Notes under the pieces: generated by a model
The model's database searches: none
What the model saw: only the letters and a program-made list of their open reading frames with translations
Told to the model about the DNA's origin: nothing
Position numbers and translations under genes: made by a program
Part shown: piece by piece, positions 9,892 to 18,044 of the stretch
How positions within the stretch are numbered: the stretch's first letter is position 1
How the letters are laid out: each line of letters begins with the position of its first letter
Source of the DNA: Rhizobium sp. NLR16a
GTDB lineage: Bacteria > Pseudomonadota > Alphaproteobacteria > Rhizobiales > Rhizobiaceae
DNA length: 64,000 nt
Assembly: GCF_017948245.1 (NCBI RefSeq)
Contig: NZ_CP072865.1
Span: forward strand, 3,559,501 to 3,623,500
Reading direction: 5' to 3'

Positions 9892-10179
9892 TCATGTCTT
9901 CAGGAAGGCGAGCCGCTCATCGACGCGGGCGGGGGCAATTTCCAGAATATCGGCGCTGACGACGCCTTCCGCTACAAAAGGATCCTGCCGGATCCGGGTT
10001 TCGAGTTCAGCGCGCGAGGTGTTGTGGGCGACGACCGCTCCACCTGCGTTCGGCTGAAGGCCGCCGGCGAGAAAAAAAATCCCATCGTCGAAGCCGCGTT
10101 TGAGCCAGGCATTGTGCGCCTCCATCAGAACGGGCGCTTTGGCCTTGCCATCAGAAAACTTCAGCGTAATGAAAAACAT
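9892..10179 (-). CDS. YciI-family protein
   Basis: A 95-residue single-domain YciI-like protein of the dimeric ferredoxin-like fold. MFFITLKFSDGKAKAP is the first strand, the His of MEAHNAWLKRGFDDG is the family's conserved histidine, and EILEIAPARV-type C-terminal strands follow. The biochemical role of YciI proteins is mostly unknown. It follows the TetR regulator gene by 12 bp on the same strand, so it is almost certainly cotranscribed with it and controlled by the operator at 10836-10875. Confidence 0.82.
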   Translation of the reverse strand: MFFITLKFSDGKAKAPVLMEAHNAWLKRGFDDGIFFLAGGLQPNAGGAVVAHNTSRAELETRIRQDPFVAEGVVSADILEIAPARVDERLAFLKT

Positions 10180-10191
10180 CCAAGGGCTCCT

Positions 10192-10800
10192 TTAGCAATG
10201 CTGTCGGGAATAGGTTTCGGGAAAGACGGGTGTTCCGGGCCGCTGCGCAGACAGCCAGGCGCGCATGTTTTCCACCTCGTTTCGAACAAAGATTTCGTCG
10301 TGATAGGCGGCCGCGAGCGTCGCAACACCTTGGCTTCGCATCAGAATGTGCATGGCAAGCGCATCGGCTTCAGCCTCGCGGCCGAATGCGCTGAATTGAC
10401 GTGAGAGCCAATGGCGAAACAGATCGAAAAGTTCGGCAGCGCGGCCCTTGGCAATGTGATCGAGCTTGGCGAGTTCGCCGCAAAGCGTGCCGACCGGACA
10501 GCCATAGGCCATGATCTTCGCCTGATTGACGATGAGGAGATTGACGAAGCTGAGAATGCGCTCCTCAGGGGTCTCGGCTTTCGCTTCCCACCCATCGAGC
10601 ATTGACCTGGTCTTGCGGAGGCGATGGGTGATCACCGCATCGAGAAGCTCGTCCTTCGTCTTGAAGTGATAATAAAAATTGCCTCGCGAGAGTCCGACTA
10701 CTCCCGCAATGTCGGCAAAGGACGTTGCTTCGAAGCCTCTTTCATAGAAAAGCCAGTCGGCGGCTTCCACTATCTGCTGTCGGGTGGCCGCAGCGACCAT
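10192..10800 (-). CDS. TetR/AcrR-family transcriptional regulator
   Basis: A 202-residue repressor. Residues 5-50 form the TetR DNA-binding domain (ATRQQIVEAADWLFYERGFE, then SFADIAGVVGLSRGNFYYHFKTKDELL). The C-terminal ligand domain has GCPVGTLCGELAKLD, a signature of the TetR_C branch near YcdC/AcrR-like regulators. The cysteines in GCPVGTLCGEL could sense electrophiles, which is speculative. It is divergent from the dihydrofolate-reductase-like gene and heads an operon with the YciI gene. The palindromes between the divergent genes are its likely operators and imply autoregulation. Confidence 0.88.
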   Translation of the reverse strand: MVAAATRQQIVEAADWLFYERGFEATSFADIAGVVGLSRGNFYYHFKTKDELLDAVITHRLRKTRSMLDGWEAKAETPEERILSFVNLLIVNQAKIMAYGCPVGTLCGELAKLDHIAKGRAAELFDLFRHWLSRQFSAFGREAEADALAMHILMRSQGVATLAAAYHDEIFVRNEVENMRAWLSAQRPGTPVFPETYSRQHC

Positions 10801-10835
10801 TATATTCTCCCTCTATCCGCGAAGGCTACGACTCG

Positions 10836-10875
10836 TAGGTCATTTGACCTAGACGGTATTTGGACAATCGACCTA
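10836..10875. promoter_or_regulatory. Tandem TetR-type operators in the divergent promoter
   Basis: The first site is TAGGTCA-TT-TGACCTA, a perfect 7-bp arm palindrome at 10836-10851. A second, imperfect copy (TGGACAATCGACCTA) is at 10861-10875, with centres about 24 bp apart. They lie 35-75 bp before the TetR start and about 120 bp before the reductase start, as expected for a repressor that controls both directions. Confidence 0.7.
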
Positions 10876-10994
10876 GAAGAGTCAAGCGCCGAGACCCTTG
10901 TCGATGGAGCCTTTCGAACCACTTGCCTTTCGCAATCAGTTGTACTATCGTGAACCAGTTGCTTATTGAAACTGGTTTTTCGAGGAGGATAAAA

Positions 10995-11552
10995 ATGCGG
11001 AAGCTTGTCGTGTGGAACCTGATGACGCTCGATGGCTATTTCGAGGGAACGAAACCGTGGGACATCGACTTCCACAATCTCGCCTGGGGACCGGAGCTCA
11101 AGCGCTATGCCGAGCAGTTCGGCGAGGAAGGTGATCTTCTGGTCTTCGGCCGCAAGACCTATGAAGGCATGGCCGCCTACTGGCCGACCGCGGAGGACGA
11201 AGACAAGATCAAGGCCTATATGAACGGCACTCCCAAGATCGCCGTCTCTCGAACGATGACCGATCCCGGCTGGAACAATGCGCGTGTCGTCAGCGATCCT
11301 ATCCCCGAGTTGAGGAGGCTGAAGCAGGAAGACGGCAAGACCATCTTCATCTTCGGCAGCGCCGTGCTTGCCGACAGCCTGCTGAAGGCCGGCCTCATCG
11401 ATGAGATCAGGGTCTGCGTGGTGCCGGTCATTCTCGGCGGCGGCGATCCCCTTTTCAAAGCGAACGAGGCCCAAGTGCCGTTGAAGCTCATCGAATCCTC
11501 GACCACGCAAAGTGGCGCGGTGATCCTGCGCTACGAGCCGGTCGAGGCGTAG
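10995..11552 (+). CDS. Dihydrofolate reductase-like (RibD C-terminal domain) protein
   Basis: A 185-residue protein with the RibD_C/DHFR-like fold. It starts MRKLVVWNLMTLDGYFEG and has LLVFGRKTYEGMAAYWP and FIFGSAVLADSLLKAGLIDE, the nucleotide-binding segments of this family. A strong GAGGAGG ribosome site at 10982-10988 fixes the start at 10995, although the frame is open further upstream. These proteins are NADPH-binding reductases that mostly do not use dihydrofolate. The substrate is unknown. It is divergent from the TetR-YciI pair and shares its operator region, which suggests one small stress- or compound-responsive regulon. Confidence 0.82.
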   Translation: MRKLVVWNLMTLDGYFEGTKPWDIDFHNLAWGPELKRYAEQFGEEGDLLVFGRKTYEGMAAYWPTAEDEDKIKAYMNGTPKIAVSRTMTDPGWNNARVVSDPIPELRRLKQEDGKTIFIFGSAVLADSLLKAGLIDEIRVCVVPVILGGGDPLFKANEAQVPLKLIESSTTQSGAVILRYEPVEA

Positions 11553-11587
11553 CGGCCCGTGGGTCTTGGCTGTCTAGTTCCTGAAAA

Positions 11588-11743
11588 AGACCCTTCCCCA
11601 ACCCTCCCCACAAGGGGGAGGGGCTTATATGCCGCCCCCGCTGCTCTCCATATCACCCTTGCATCTGCGGAAAGGCTGACGTCTGCCCAGTTGGCGCAGC
11701 GCCTTAGCCCCTCCCCTTGTGCGGAGGGATTGGGGAGGAGTCT
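11588..11743 (+). repeat. Composite MITE-like intergenic element, copy A
   Basis: About 156 bp bounded by inverted arms (AGACCCTTCCCCAACC at left, GATTGGGGAGGAGTCTT at right), each followed inward by a CCCCTCCCC/AGGGGGAGGGG hairpin. The core contains GGGGCTTATATGCCGC and GCGCCTTAGCCCCTCCCC. Copy B at 17865-18022 has the same arms and a clearly related core in the opposite orientation. No coding capacity. The layout resembles the rhizobial intergenic mosaic elements (RIME) or a MITE. Confidence 0.75.
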
Positions 11744-11839
11744 TCATAATGGCATCCCTTCGGAAAAGCTCGTATTCGACTAAAAACCGGTTTTTAACAT
11801 TTACGAGTTAGTAATCTCTCGGAAACGAGAGGTTCTGTT

Positions 11840-12421
11840 ATGCGTACTCGTATCGTTCTGACCGCCGTGGGTCTCGCGCTGCTTGCCGGCTGCGCGACGG
11901 CGCCGAAGCAGACGAGGAACATCTGCGCCGTCTTCGACGAGCGTGAAGGACTTTTCTCCAGCTGGCAGAGGGCGGCCGAGCGGACGGAGAAGAAATACGG
12001 CGTGCCCGTACCGATCCTGATGGCGACGATGTACACCGAATCCGGCTTCCAGCCCTATGCGCGGCCGCCGCGCACCAAGCTCTTCGGCTTCATTCCCTGG
12101 ACCCGGCCGTCGACGGCCTACGGCTATTCGCAAGCGCTCGACGGGACATGGGATCACTATCAGTCGCAGACGGGGAACTGGGCGGCGCGGCGGACGAATT
12201 TTACCGACGCGATCGATTTCATCGGCTGGTATCATTACCAGAACAGCGTGGTCACCGGCATTCCACTGAACGATGCCTATAACCTCTATCTCGCCTATTA
12301 TTCCGGTCCGACCGGATATAAGCGCGGTGACTGGCGCTCGAACGGGCAATTGCAGCAGACAGCGCAGAAGTTCGCACGCATGGCCGGGATGTATCAGCAA
12401 CAGTTGCACGGGTGTGATTGA
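11840..12421 (+). CDS. Lytic transglycosylase-like lipoprotein
   Basis: A 193-residue lipoprotein: MRTRIVLTAVGLALLAGC gives a lipobox LAGC with Cys at residue 18. The mature part is a lysozyme-like SLT domain, with the likely catalytic glutamate in MATMYTESGFQPYARPP, followed by AYGYSQALDGTWDHYQ and the tyrosine-rich NLYLAYYSGPTGY. Such enzymes cut the glycan strands of peptidoglycan. It stands alone after repeat copy A, in the outer or inner membrane facing the periplasm. The YES-type motif is strong and the substrate bond cleaved is inferred from the family. Confidence 0.85.
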   Translation: MRTRIVLTAVGLALLAGCATAPKQTRNICAVFDEREGLFSSWQRAAERTEKKYGVPVPILMATMYTESGFQPYARPPRTKLFGFIPWTRPSTAYGYSQALDGTWDHYQSQTGNWAARRTNFTDAIDFIGWYHYQNSVVTGIPLNDAYNLYLAYYSGPTGYKRGDWRSNGQLQQTAQKFARMAGMYQQQLHGCD

Positions 12422-12459
12422 GTTCAAAGGCGTGCCGTGTGGCACCCTATCGACAGGCG

Positions 12460-13212
12460 CTACCCCCGCAAATTCCCGTAGCGGACCGAATAGATCCTGT
12501 CGCGTCCCAACAGGTGCGCGATCAGCGAAGCTTTGTCGAACAGGCCCTTCATCGCCTGATGGCCGAGGTCGAGACCACCGCTCATCACCCCGAAGGCCGG
12601 CATCAGGAGGCGGGCGCCATCGGCGGCAAAACAGGGGCGGCGGATCGATCTTTCGCGTCGGCGCACGGTCGCCGAAGGATGCAGATGGCCGGCGATCTCG
12701 CCGCTCTGTAAGCCGTTTCTCGGCTCGTGGCGGAAGGTCAGGCCGGCATAGTGCACCTCGTCGACGCAGGCGCCCGGGAGATCGACGACGCCATCGGGAT
12801 CGTGATTGCCGTTGACCCAGATCCATTCGCGGCCACGCGCCATGCCGACGATCAAAGCGCGGAAATTGTCCGGCAGATGCTTCGAGCCGATGCGGTCGTG
12901 AAAATTGTCGCCGAGCGAGACGACGAGCTTCGGGTCGTAACGCGAGATGACGGCGGAAAGCACGGTCAGCGTCGCCAGCGTGTCATAGGGCGGCAGCATC
13001 ATGCCGCGGCGGGCGAAGGCGGCACCCTTTTCCAGATGCAGGTCGGAGACGACAAGCAGGCCGGCATCCGGCAGATAGAGGGCGCCGAGCGGATCGCAAA
13101 CGGCGGCAATACCGTTCACCGATGTCTCGATGCCCGGTATTGCGGCCAGTCCCGATATGTCGCGCGCGAGCGCCAAGCGGTTCATCACTGTCGTCGTTTC
13201 CAAATTCGTCAA
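12460..13212 (-). CDS. pdeM: Ligase-associated DNA damage response endonuclease PdeM
   Basis: A 250-residue calcineurin-like metallophosphoesterase. The metal-binding motifs are in order: VVSDLHLEKG (DxH), VSLGDNFHD (GDxxHD), WVNGNHD (GNHD) and GEIAGHLHPSA (GHxHP). PdeM-type proteins accompany an Lhr-like helicase and often a DNA ligase and an exonuclease in a damage-response operon. Here the start overlaps the last 4 bp of the helicase gene (ATGA), so the two are translationally coupled. The ligase and exonuclease partners are not in the adjacent sequence. Confidence 0.88.
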   Translation of the reverse strand: MTNLETTTVMNRLALARDISGLAAIPGIETSVNGIAAVCDPLGALYLPDAGLLVVSDLHLEKGAAFARRGMMLPPYDTLATLTVLSAVISRYDPKLVVSLGDNFHDRIGSKHLPDNFRALIVGMARGREWIWVNGNHDPDGVVDLPGACVDEVHYAGLTFRHEPRNGLQSGEIAGHLHPSATVRRRERSIRRPCFAADGARLLMPAFGVMSGGLDLGHQAMKGLFDKASLIAHLLGRDRIYSVRYGNLRG

Positions 13213-15728
13213 GCCAGAGCTTCGGCGATCAGATCGTCGGCCGCTTCGGCGAGCAGCGCATCATGGGCCTCGCCCGGCACCGCCTCCCGTCCGATCTCCA
13301 GCATCACCGGCACGGCGAGCGGGGAAATATGGTCGAGCGGCCGGTGGGTGATGTGGCCCCTGATTCGCATCAGCATATCGCCAAGACGACTTATGTCCAA
13401 AAGTCCCGTCGCCGCATCCTGGCGCGTCGCCTGCAGCAGGATGTGATCCGGCTCATGGCTGCGCAGCACGTCGTAGATCAGATCGGCCGAGACGGTGATC
13501 TGGCGGCCGCTCTTCTCCTTGCCCGGATGGCGGCGCTCGATCAAGCCTGCAATCACGGCGCAATTGCGGAAGGTGCGCTTCAGCAGGAAGGATTCGGCGA
13601 GCCAGGCTTCGAGATCGTCGCCGAGCATATCCGCATCGAAGAGGTCGGAGAGGCTGAGCCGGCCATTGCCGATCATCAGCCCCATATCCTCCAGGCCCCA
13701 GACGGCCAGCGAATAATCGGTGGCGACGAAACCGAGCGGCTTGGCGCCCGCCCGCTCCAGCCGGCGGGTGAGCAGCATGCCGAGCGTCTGATGGGCGAGA
13801 CGGCCCTCGAAGGGATAGGCGACCATATAGCCGCGGCTGCCGCGCGGAAAGGTTTCGATCAGGAACTCGTCGCGTTTCGGCAGCATCGACTTGTCGGTTT
13901 GCAGCGCCAGCCAGTCGCGCACCTGATCCGGCAGGTGGCGCCAGCGATCGGGATCGGCGATCATCGCCCGCACCTGCTCGGCGAGATAGGTCGACAGCGG
14001 AAACTTGCCGCCATTATAGGCGGGGATCTTCGGATCGAGCGAAAAGGCCTGCGAGGCCAGGCATTCGTTTTCCCGGATGCCTTCGAAACGCAGCACCTTG
14101 CCGGAGAAGACGAAGGTGTCGCCCGGCGACAATTGCTCGAGGAAATATTCCTCGACCTTGCCCAGCGTGGCGCCGCCGCGGCCGATCCGGCTGCCCTCGC
14201 CGCGCTTGACCATGCGGATGTTCAGCATCGGGCTTTCGACGATGGTGCCGAGGTTGAGGCGGTACTGCTGGGCGACGGCCGGATTGGAGACGCGCCAGCG
14301 CCCCTCCTTGGTTTTGCGGATGCGGGCGTAACGCTCGTAGGTCCGAAGCGCATAACCGCCGGTCGCGACGAAATCGACGACGCGCTCGAAGGTCTCCCAG
14401 CTGAGATCGGCATAGGGCGAGGCGCTGATGATTTCATCGTAGAGTTCCAGCATGTCGAAAGGTTCGGCGCAGGCCATGCCGAGCACGTGCTGGGCGAGCA
14501 CGTCGAGCGCGCCGCGGCCGACGGGCGGCGTGTCCTGGGCGCCGATATAATTGGCGTCGAGGGCGGCCTGGCACTCCATCACCTCGAAACGGTTGGCCGG
14601 CACGAGGATCGCCTTCGAAGGCTCGTCCATGCGGTGATTGGCGCGGCCGATGCGCTGAGCAAGACGCGAGGCGCCCTTCGGCGCGCCGACATGGATGACG
14701 AGATCGACATCGCCCCAGTCGATGCCGAGATCGAGAGTTGAGGTGGCGACGACGGCGCGCAGCCGGTTTTCGGCCATCGCCGCCTCGACCTTGCGGCGCT
14801 GGGCGACATCGAGCGAGCCGTGGTGGAGGGCGATCGGCAGATTGTCGTCATTGATCGTCCAGAGTTCCTGGAACAGCATCTCGGCCTGGCTGCGGGTATT
14901 GACGAACAGCAGCGTCGTCTTGTGTTCGAGCAGCTGCTTGTAGACATCGGGAATGGCGTAACGGGCGGCATGACCGGCCCAGGGAATGCGCTCCTCGGTC
15001 GACAGGATCGAGATATCGGGTTTGGCGCCGCCTTCGACGACGACGAGACCGGCATGATGCTCCCTGCCCTCCTGCCCCCCGCCCTCCCTTTGGGCGACCA
15101 GCCATTTCTGCAGGTCCATCGGCTCGGCAACCGTCGCCGAAAGCCCGATCGTCTTCAGGTCGGGGGCAAGCCGGCGCAGGCGGGCAAGGCCGAGCGACAG
15201 CATATGGCCGCGCTTGGAGGTGACGAGCGAGTGCAGCTCGTCGAGCACGACATATTTCAGGTCCTTGAAGAAACGCTCAGCCTCGCGGTTCGCCAGAAGC
15301 AGGGCGACCTGCTCCGGCGTCGTCAGCAGAATATCCGGTGGATTGAGCTTCTGGCGCTGGCGCTTGGCAATCGGCGTATCGCCGGTGCGATTTTCTATCG
15401 TGACGGGCAGACCCATCTCTTCGACCGGCTTCATCAGGTTGCGCTCGATATCGATCGCCAGCGCCTTCAGCGGCGAGACGTAGAGCGTATGGATACCGGT
15501 GAAGGCGGAGCCGGGCGGAATTTTGCCGCGGCGGGTGAGATCGGTGAGCGAGGGCAGGAAACCGGCCAGCGTCTTGCCGGCGCCGGTCGGCGCGATCAGC
15601 AGCGTGCTCTGACCGGCCTCGGCGCGGGCGAGCAGCTCCAGCTGATGGGCGCGCGGGCGCCAGCCCTTTTCCGCAAACCAGCGGGTAAAGGCGGCAGGAA
15701 GCAAGGTGTCGGAATCGATCTGGTCCAC
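13209..15728 (-). CDS. Lhr-type ligase-associated DEXH-box helicase
   Basis: An 839-residue superfamily 2 helicase. Motif I is APTGAGKT near residue 48, motif II is DELH in YVVLDELHSLVTSKRG, motif III is LSATVAEP, and the motif VI region is RIGRANHRMDEPSKA. The long C-terminal part after residue 420 fits the Lhr core winged-helix and beta-barrel domains. It translocates on single-stranded DNA and unwinds DNA or RNA-DNA hybrids. Its length (about 820-850) matches the bacterial ligase-associated subgroup. It is the first gene of the pair with pdeM. Confidence 0.92.
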   Translation of the reverse strand: MDQIDSDTLLPAAFTRWFAEKGWRPRAHQLELLARAEAGQSTLLIAPTGAGKTLAGFLPSLTDLTRRGKIPPGSAFTGIHTLYVSPLKALAIDIERNLMKPVEEMGLPVTIENRTGDTPIAKRQRQKLNPPDILLTTPEQVALLLANREAERFFKDLKYVVLDELHSLVTSKRGHMLSLGLARLRRLAPDLKTIGLSATVAEPMDLQKWLVAQREGGGQEGREHHAGLVVVEGGAKPDISILSTEERIPWAGHAARYAIPDVYKQLLEHKTTLLFVNTRSQAEMLFQELWTINDDNLPIALHHGSLDVAQRRKVEAAMAENRLRAVVATSTLDLGIDWGDVDLVIHVGAPKGASRLAQRIGRANHRMDEPSKAILVPANRFEVMECQAALDANYIGAQDTPPVGRGALDVLAQHVLGMACAEPFDMLELYDEIISASPYADLSWETFERVVDFVATGGYALRTYERYARIRKTKEGRWRVSNPAVAQQYRLNLGTIVESPMLNIRMVKRGEGSRIGRGGATLGKVEEYFLEQLSPGDTFVFSGKVLRFEGIRENECLASQAFSLDPKIPAYNGGKFPLSTYLAEQVRAMIADPDRWRHLPDQVRDWLALQTDKSMLPKRDEFLIETFPRGSRGYMVAYPFEGRLAHQTLGMLLTRRLERAGAKPLGFVATDYSLAVWGLEDMGLMIGNGRLSLSDLFDADMLGDDLEAWLAESFLLKRTFRNCAVIAGLIERRHPGKEKSGRQITVSADLIYDVLRSHEPDHILLQATRQDAATGLLDISRLGDMLMRIRGHITHRPLDHISPLAVPVMLEIGREAVPGEAHDALLAEAADDLIAEALA

Positions 15729-15777
15729 GCCCTGAAGGTAGTGAAAATCGGGCGAAAAAGAAGAGCAGGGCCGCCGC

Positions 15778-16410
15778 CTACATCGCGATATAGCGGTCCT
15801 TGCGGTGATTGATGGCGAGCGTCAGGTTGAGCACGACGGCGCCCAGCACCGAGCAGGCGATGATGAAGGGGCTGGCGACGAAGAAGGAGAGCGCCAGCAC
15901 GATGCCGTCGAAGCCGAGCTGGACGAGGCCAGCGCGCCAGCCGAAGCGATCCTGGATATAGAGGGCGAGAATGCCGATGCCGCCGAGGCTGGCGCGGTGG
16001 CGGAAGAGCGCCAGCATGCCGGCGGCAATGACGAGGCCGCCGAACAGCGCTCCGGCAACCGGATGGACATGCGTCACGCCGATGAATCCAGGCGCGAACT
16101 CGGACAGGACCGAGGTCAGTCCGATTGCGATGAAGGTCTTGATGGTGAAGGCCGGGCCCAGACGGCGGAAAGCGAGATAATAGAAGGGCAGGTTTACGGC
16201 AAAGAAGCAGAGACCGAAACTGATCCCGGTGGCGTAATGGGCCAGGAAGGCAAGCCCCGCGGTGCCGCCGGCCAGCAGACCGGCGCCGGAAAGCAGCGAG
16301 ACGCCGAGCACGGCGAGCATGCTGCCGGCGACGATACCCTGCGCGTCGTCGAACAGCGAATGGCGATCGGCGCTGGAATTCAGAAGGCCCGTGAAGGCAT
16401 TGGAGGCCAT
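15778..16410 (-). CDS. YitT-family membrane protein, paralogue 1
   Basis: A 210-residue inner-membrane protein with five or six helices and the conserved stretch FRHRASLGGIGILALYIQDRFG. That stretch and its C-terminus (VLGAVVLNLTLAINHRKDRY) are shared almost residue for residue with the second copy at 18045-18680. YitT/DUF161 proteins are conserved but functionally unassigned transporter-like proteins. It is divergent from the Rrf2 regulator, whose operator lies between them, so Rrf2 control of this gene is plausible. Confidence 0.82.
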   Translation of the reverse strand: MASNAFTGLLNSSADRHSLFDDAQGIVAGSMLAVLGVSLLSGAGLLAGGTAGLAFLAHYATGISFGLCFFAVNLPFYYLAFRRLGPAFTIKTFIAIGLTSVLSEFAPGFIGVTHVHPVAGALFGGLVIAAGMLALFRHRASLGGIGILALYIQDRFGWRAGLVQLGFDGIVLALSFFVASPFIIACSVLGAVVLNLTLAINHRKDRYIAM

Positions 16411-16492
16411 GATGTTCCCCTATCGGCTTTGCCGTTTTCTATCCGGCGCAGGGATAAAGACAAGTGCCCAGCGACGCCGTTGACAGCGCACA

Positions 16493-16521
16493 TAATCATA
16501 GATATATTTTATCCATGATTA
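16493..16521. promoter_or_regulatory. Rrf2-type operator dyad
   Basis: Outer arms TAATCAT and ATGATTA enclose an imperfect inner palindrome, ATAGATATA-T-TTTATCCAT, 29 bp in all. It sits between the YitT gene and the Rrf2 start, ending 15 bp before the ATG at 16537. Rrf2 proteins bind AT-rich dyads of this size, so autoregulation is likely. Confidence 0.6.
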
Positions 16522-16536
16522 GTGGAGATGGCATCG

Positions 16537-17037
16537 ATGAAAATGAGCGATGGAGTCGAGCAGGCCATTCACAGCGTCGCCATGCTCTCCGGCCTCTCCG
16601 AAGGCGGTGTGCTTTCGGCGGCTGCCCTGGCGGAATTCCACGGTGTTTCGACGAGCTACCTGCTCAAACACCTGCAAGCACTGTCGGGCGCGGGCATCCT
16701 CGATACCGTGCCGGGGCCGAAGGGCGGCTATCGGCTGGCGAAGGCGCCAGCGGACATTTCGCTGCTCGACATATTGCTTGCGGTCGAAGGGCCGGCGCCA
16801 GCCTTCCGCTGTGCCGAAATCCGCCAGCGCGGACCGAACCCGGTTTCCGAGCGCTTCTTCGCCAAGCCCTGCAACATAAGCGCCGCGATGCTCCGGGCCG
16901 AGCGGGTCTACCGGGCCGAACTCGCCAAGACCAGCATTGCCGATCTCGGCATCGAACTTGCCGCCCTCGACGACGGATCGATCGCAGCCCGGGGCTGCGC
17001 CTTCCTTGAAATCCATGAACGCAAGACGGCTCGTTGA
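16537..17037 (+). CDS. Rrf2-family transcriptional regulator
   Basis: A 166-residue regulator from the ATG at 16537, preceded by GGAG 9 nt upstream; GTG 16522 and ATG 16528 are alternatives in frame. The winged-helix part reads LSAAALAEFHGVSTSYLLKH followed by LQALSGAGILDTVPGPKGGYRLAK, a clear Rrf2 signature. The three cysteines (FRCAEI, KPCNIS, RGCAF) are spaced too widely for the usual Fe-S cluster motif, so it may sense another signal. It lies 21 bp before the AhpD-like gene, forming a likely two-gene operon. Confidence 0.87.
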   Translation: MKMSDGVEQAIHSVAMLSGLSEGGVLSAAALAEFHGVSTSYLLKHLQALSGAGILDTVPGPKGGYRLAKAPADISLLDILLAVEGPAPAFRCAEIRQRGPNPVSERFFAKPCNISAAMLRAERVYRAELAKTSIADLGIELAALDDGSIAARGCAFLEIHERKTAR

Positions 17038-17058
17038 GCCATAACATAGGAGAAAGAC

Positions 17059-17520
17059 ATGCAACCGCGTTTCAACTTCGCCAAAGCCGCTCCCGATGCT
17101 TACAAAGCAGTGGTCGCACTCGAACAACATGTCCAGTCTTCCGGGCTGGAGCGCCGCTTCATCCACCTGATCAAGCTACGCGCCTCGCAGATCAACGGCT
17201 GCGCCTACTGCGTCGACATGCATGTGAAGGAAGCCCGCCATGATGGGCTCAGCGAACAATGGATCAACCTGATGTGCGTCTGGCGGGAATCGCCGATCTA
17301 TGACGCGCGCGAAAGGGCGCTGCTCGGCTGGGTCGACGCGGTGACCAATGTCGCCAAGACAGGCGCGCCGGACGCAGATTACGGGGCATTGAAGGCGCAT
17401 TTCTCCGAAAAGGAGATGACCGAGATCACGGTGGCGATCGGTGCGATCAATATCTGGAACCGCCTTGCCGTCGGCTTCCGCTCGCAGCATCCCATCGACC
17501 AGGTGACGAAAGCCGCGTAA
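17059..17520 (+). CDS. Carboxymuconolactone decarboxylase / AhpD-like protein
   Basis: A 153-residue all-helical protein with the redox motif CAYCVDMH (CxxC followed by His) near residues 49-56, as in AhpD-type alkylhydroperoxidases. AhpD-like proteins reduce peroxides or act as redox partners. It follows the Rrf2 regulator by 21 bp with GGAG-type ribosome site (AGGAGAAAGAC). Control by Rrf2 suggests an oxidative or electrophile stress response; this is inference. The peroxidase substrate cannot be told. Confidence 0.87.
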   Translation: MQPRFNFAKAAPDAYKAVVALEQHVQSSGLERRFIHLIKLRASQINGCAYCVDMHVKEARHDGLSEQWINLMCVWRESPIYDARERALLGWVDAVTNVAKTGAPDADYGALKAHFSEKEMTEITVAIGAINIWNRLAVGFRSQHPIDQVTKAA

Positions 17521-17571
17521 GCGATATTCACGGGAACCGACCCGAATATCTCGGGTCGGTCGATTATCTCA

Positions 17572-17739
17572 TCATTGGTGATCGGCAGCGGCCCGCGCGA
17601 CAACGGCGTCAGCGCCGTTGCCGGAGAGGTCTATGCTGTTGAATATGTCGCGGACAACCTTGGTAATTTCCTCTGCGGAAGCGCCCTTGGCGTATTCTTC
17701 CTGCATGCGGCGTCTTACGAGTTTTTCCAGATCTGACAT
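17572..17739 (-). CDS. Small conserved-looking protein, 55 aa, unknown function
   Basis: The frame reads MSDLEKLVRRRMQEEYAKGA, then SAEEITKVVRDIFNSIDLSG and a short alanine-rich tail ending in DHQ. The start has a good AGGTG ribosome site 6 nt upstream. The protein is charged and mostly helical, with no signal peptide or membrane segment. I do not recognise a family. Codon usage (GC-ending third positions) fits the neighbours, which supports a real gene. It lies alone between the AhpD-like gene and repeat copy B, transcribed toward the AhpD-like gene. Confidence 0.6.
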   Translation of the reverse strand: MSDLEKLVRRRMQEEYAKGASAEEITKVVRDIFNSIDLSGNGADAVVARAAADHQ

Positions 17740-17864
17740 GGTTCACCTCATCAATCCGGCGCGACAGGAGTGTCGCGCCGGGGCTGATCTGAGGCAAGTT
17801 ACGATTTGTTTAGAGTGGGTTACCGATTTGTAAGGTTTGACTTTGGCCGTGGGCGCCAGGAAAG

Positions 17865-18022
17865 AGACCCCTCCCCAACCCCTACCACAAGGGGGAGGGG
17901 CTAAGGCGTTGCACCAACTGAGACAAACGTCAGGCTTCTGCGGCTGCAAGAGTGAAATAGAAAGCAACGAGAGCGGCATATAAGCCCCTCCCCTTGTGGG
18001 GAGGGGTTGGGGAGGGGACTTC
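17865..18022 (-). repeat. Composite MITE-like intergenic element, copy B
   Basis: About 158 bp, inverted relative to copy A at 11588-11743. Read on the minus strand it shares the arms CCCCAACCCCTCCCCACA, the motif GGGGCTTATATGCCGC, a core with TGACGTTTGTCTCAGTTGG (copy A has TGACGTCTGCCCAGTTGG), and CGCCTTAGCCCCTCCCC. The conserved interior shows that the whole unit spread as one element rather than as separate hairpins. Confidence 0.75.
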
Positions 18023-18044
18023 TCTTAGGATGAGGCAGCCACCC

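Noticed and set aside
9853..10404. A 183-codon plus-strand frame overlapping the YciI and TetR genes
   Set aside because: Both minus-strand genes have strong family signatures and ribosome sites, so this is a shadow.
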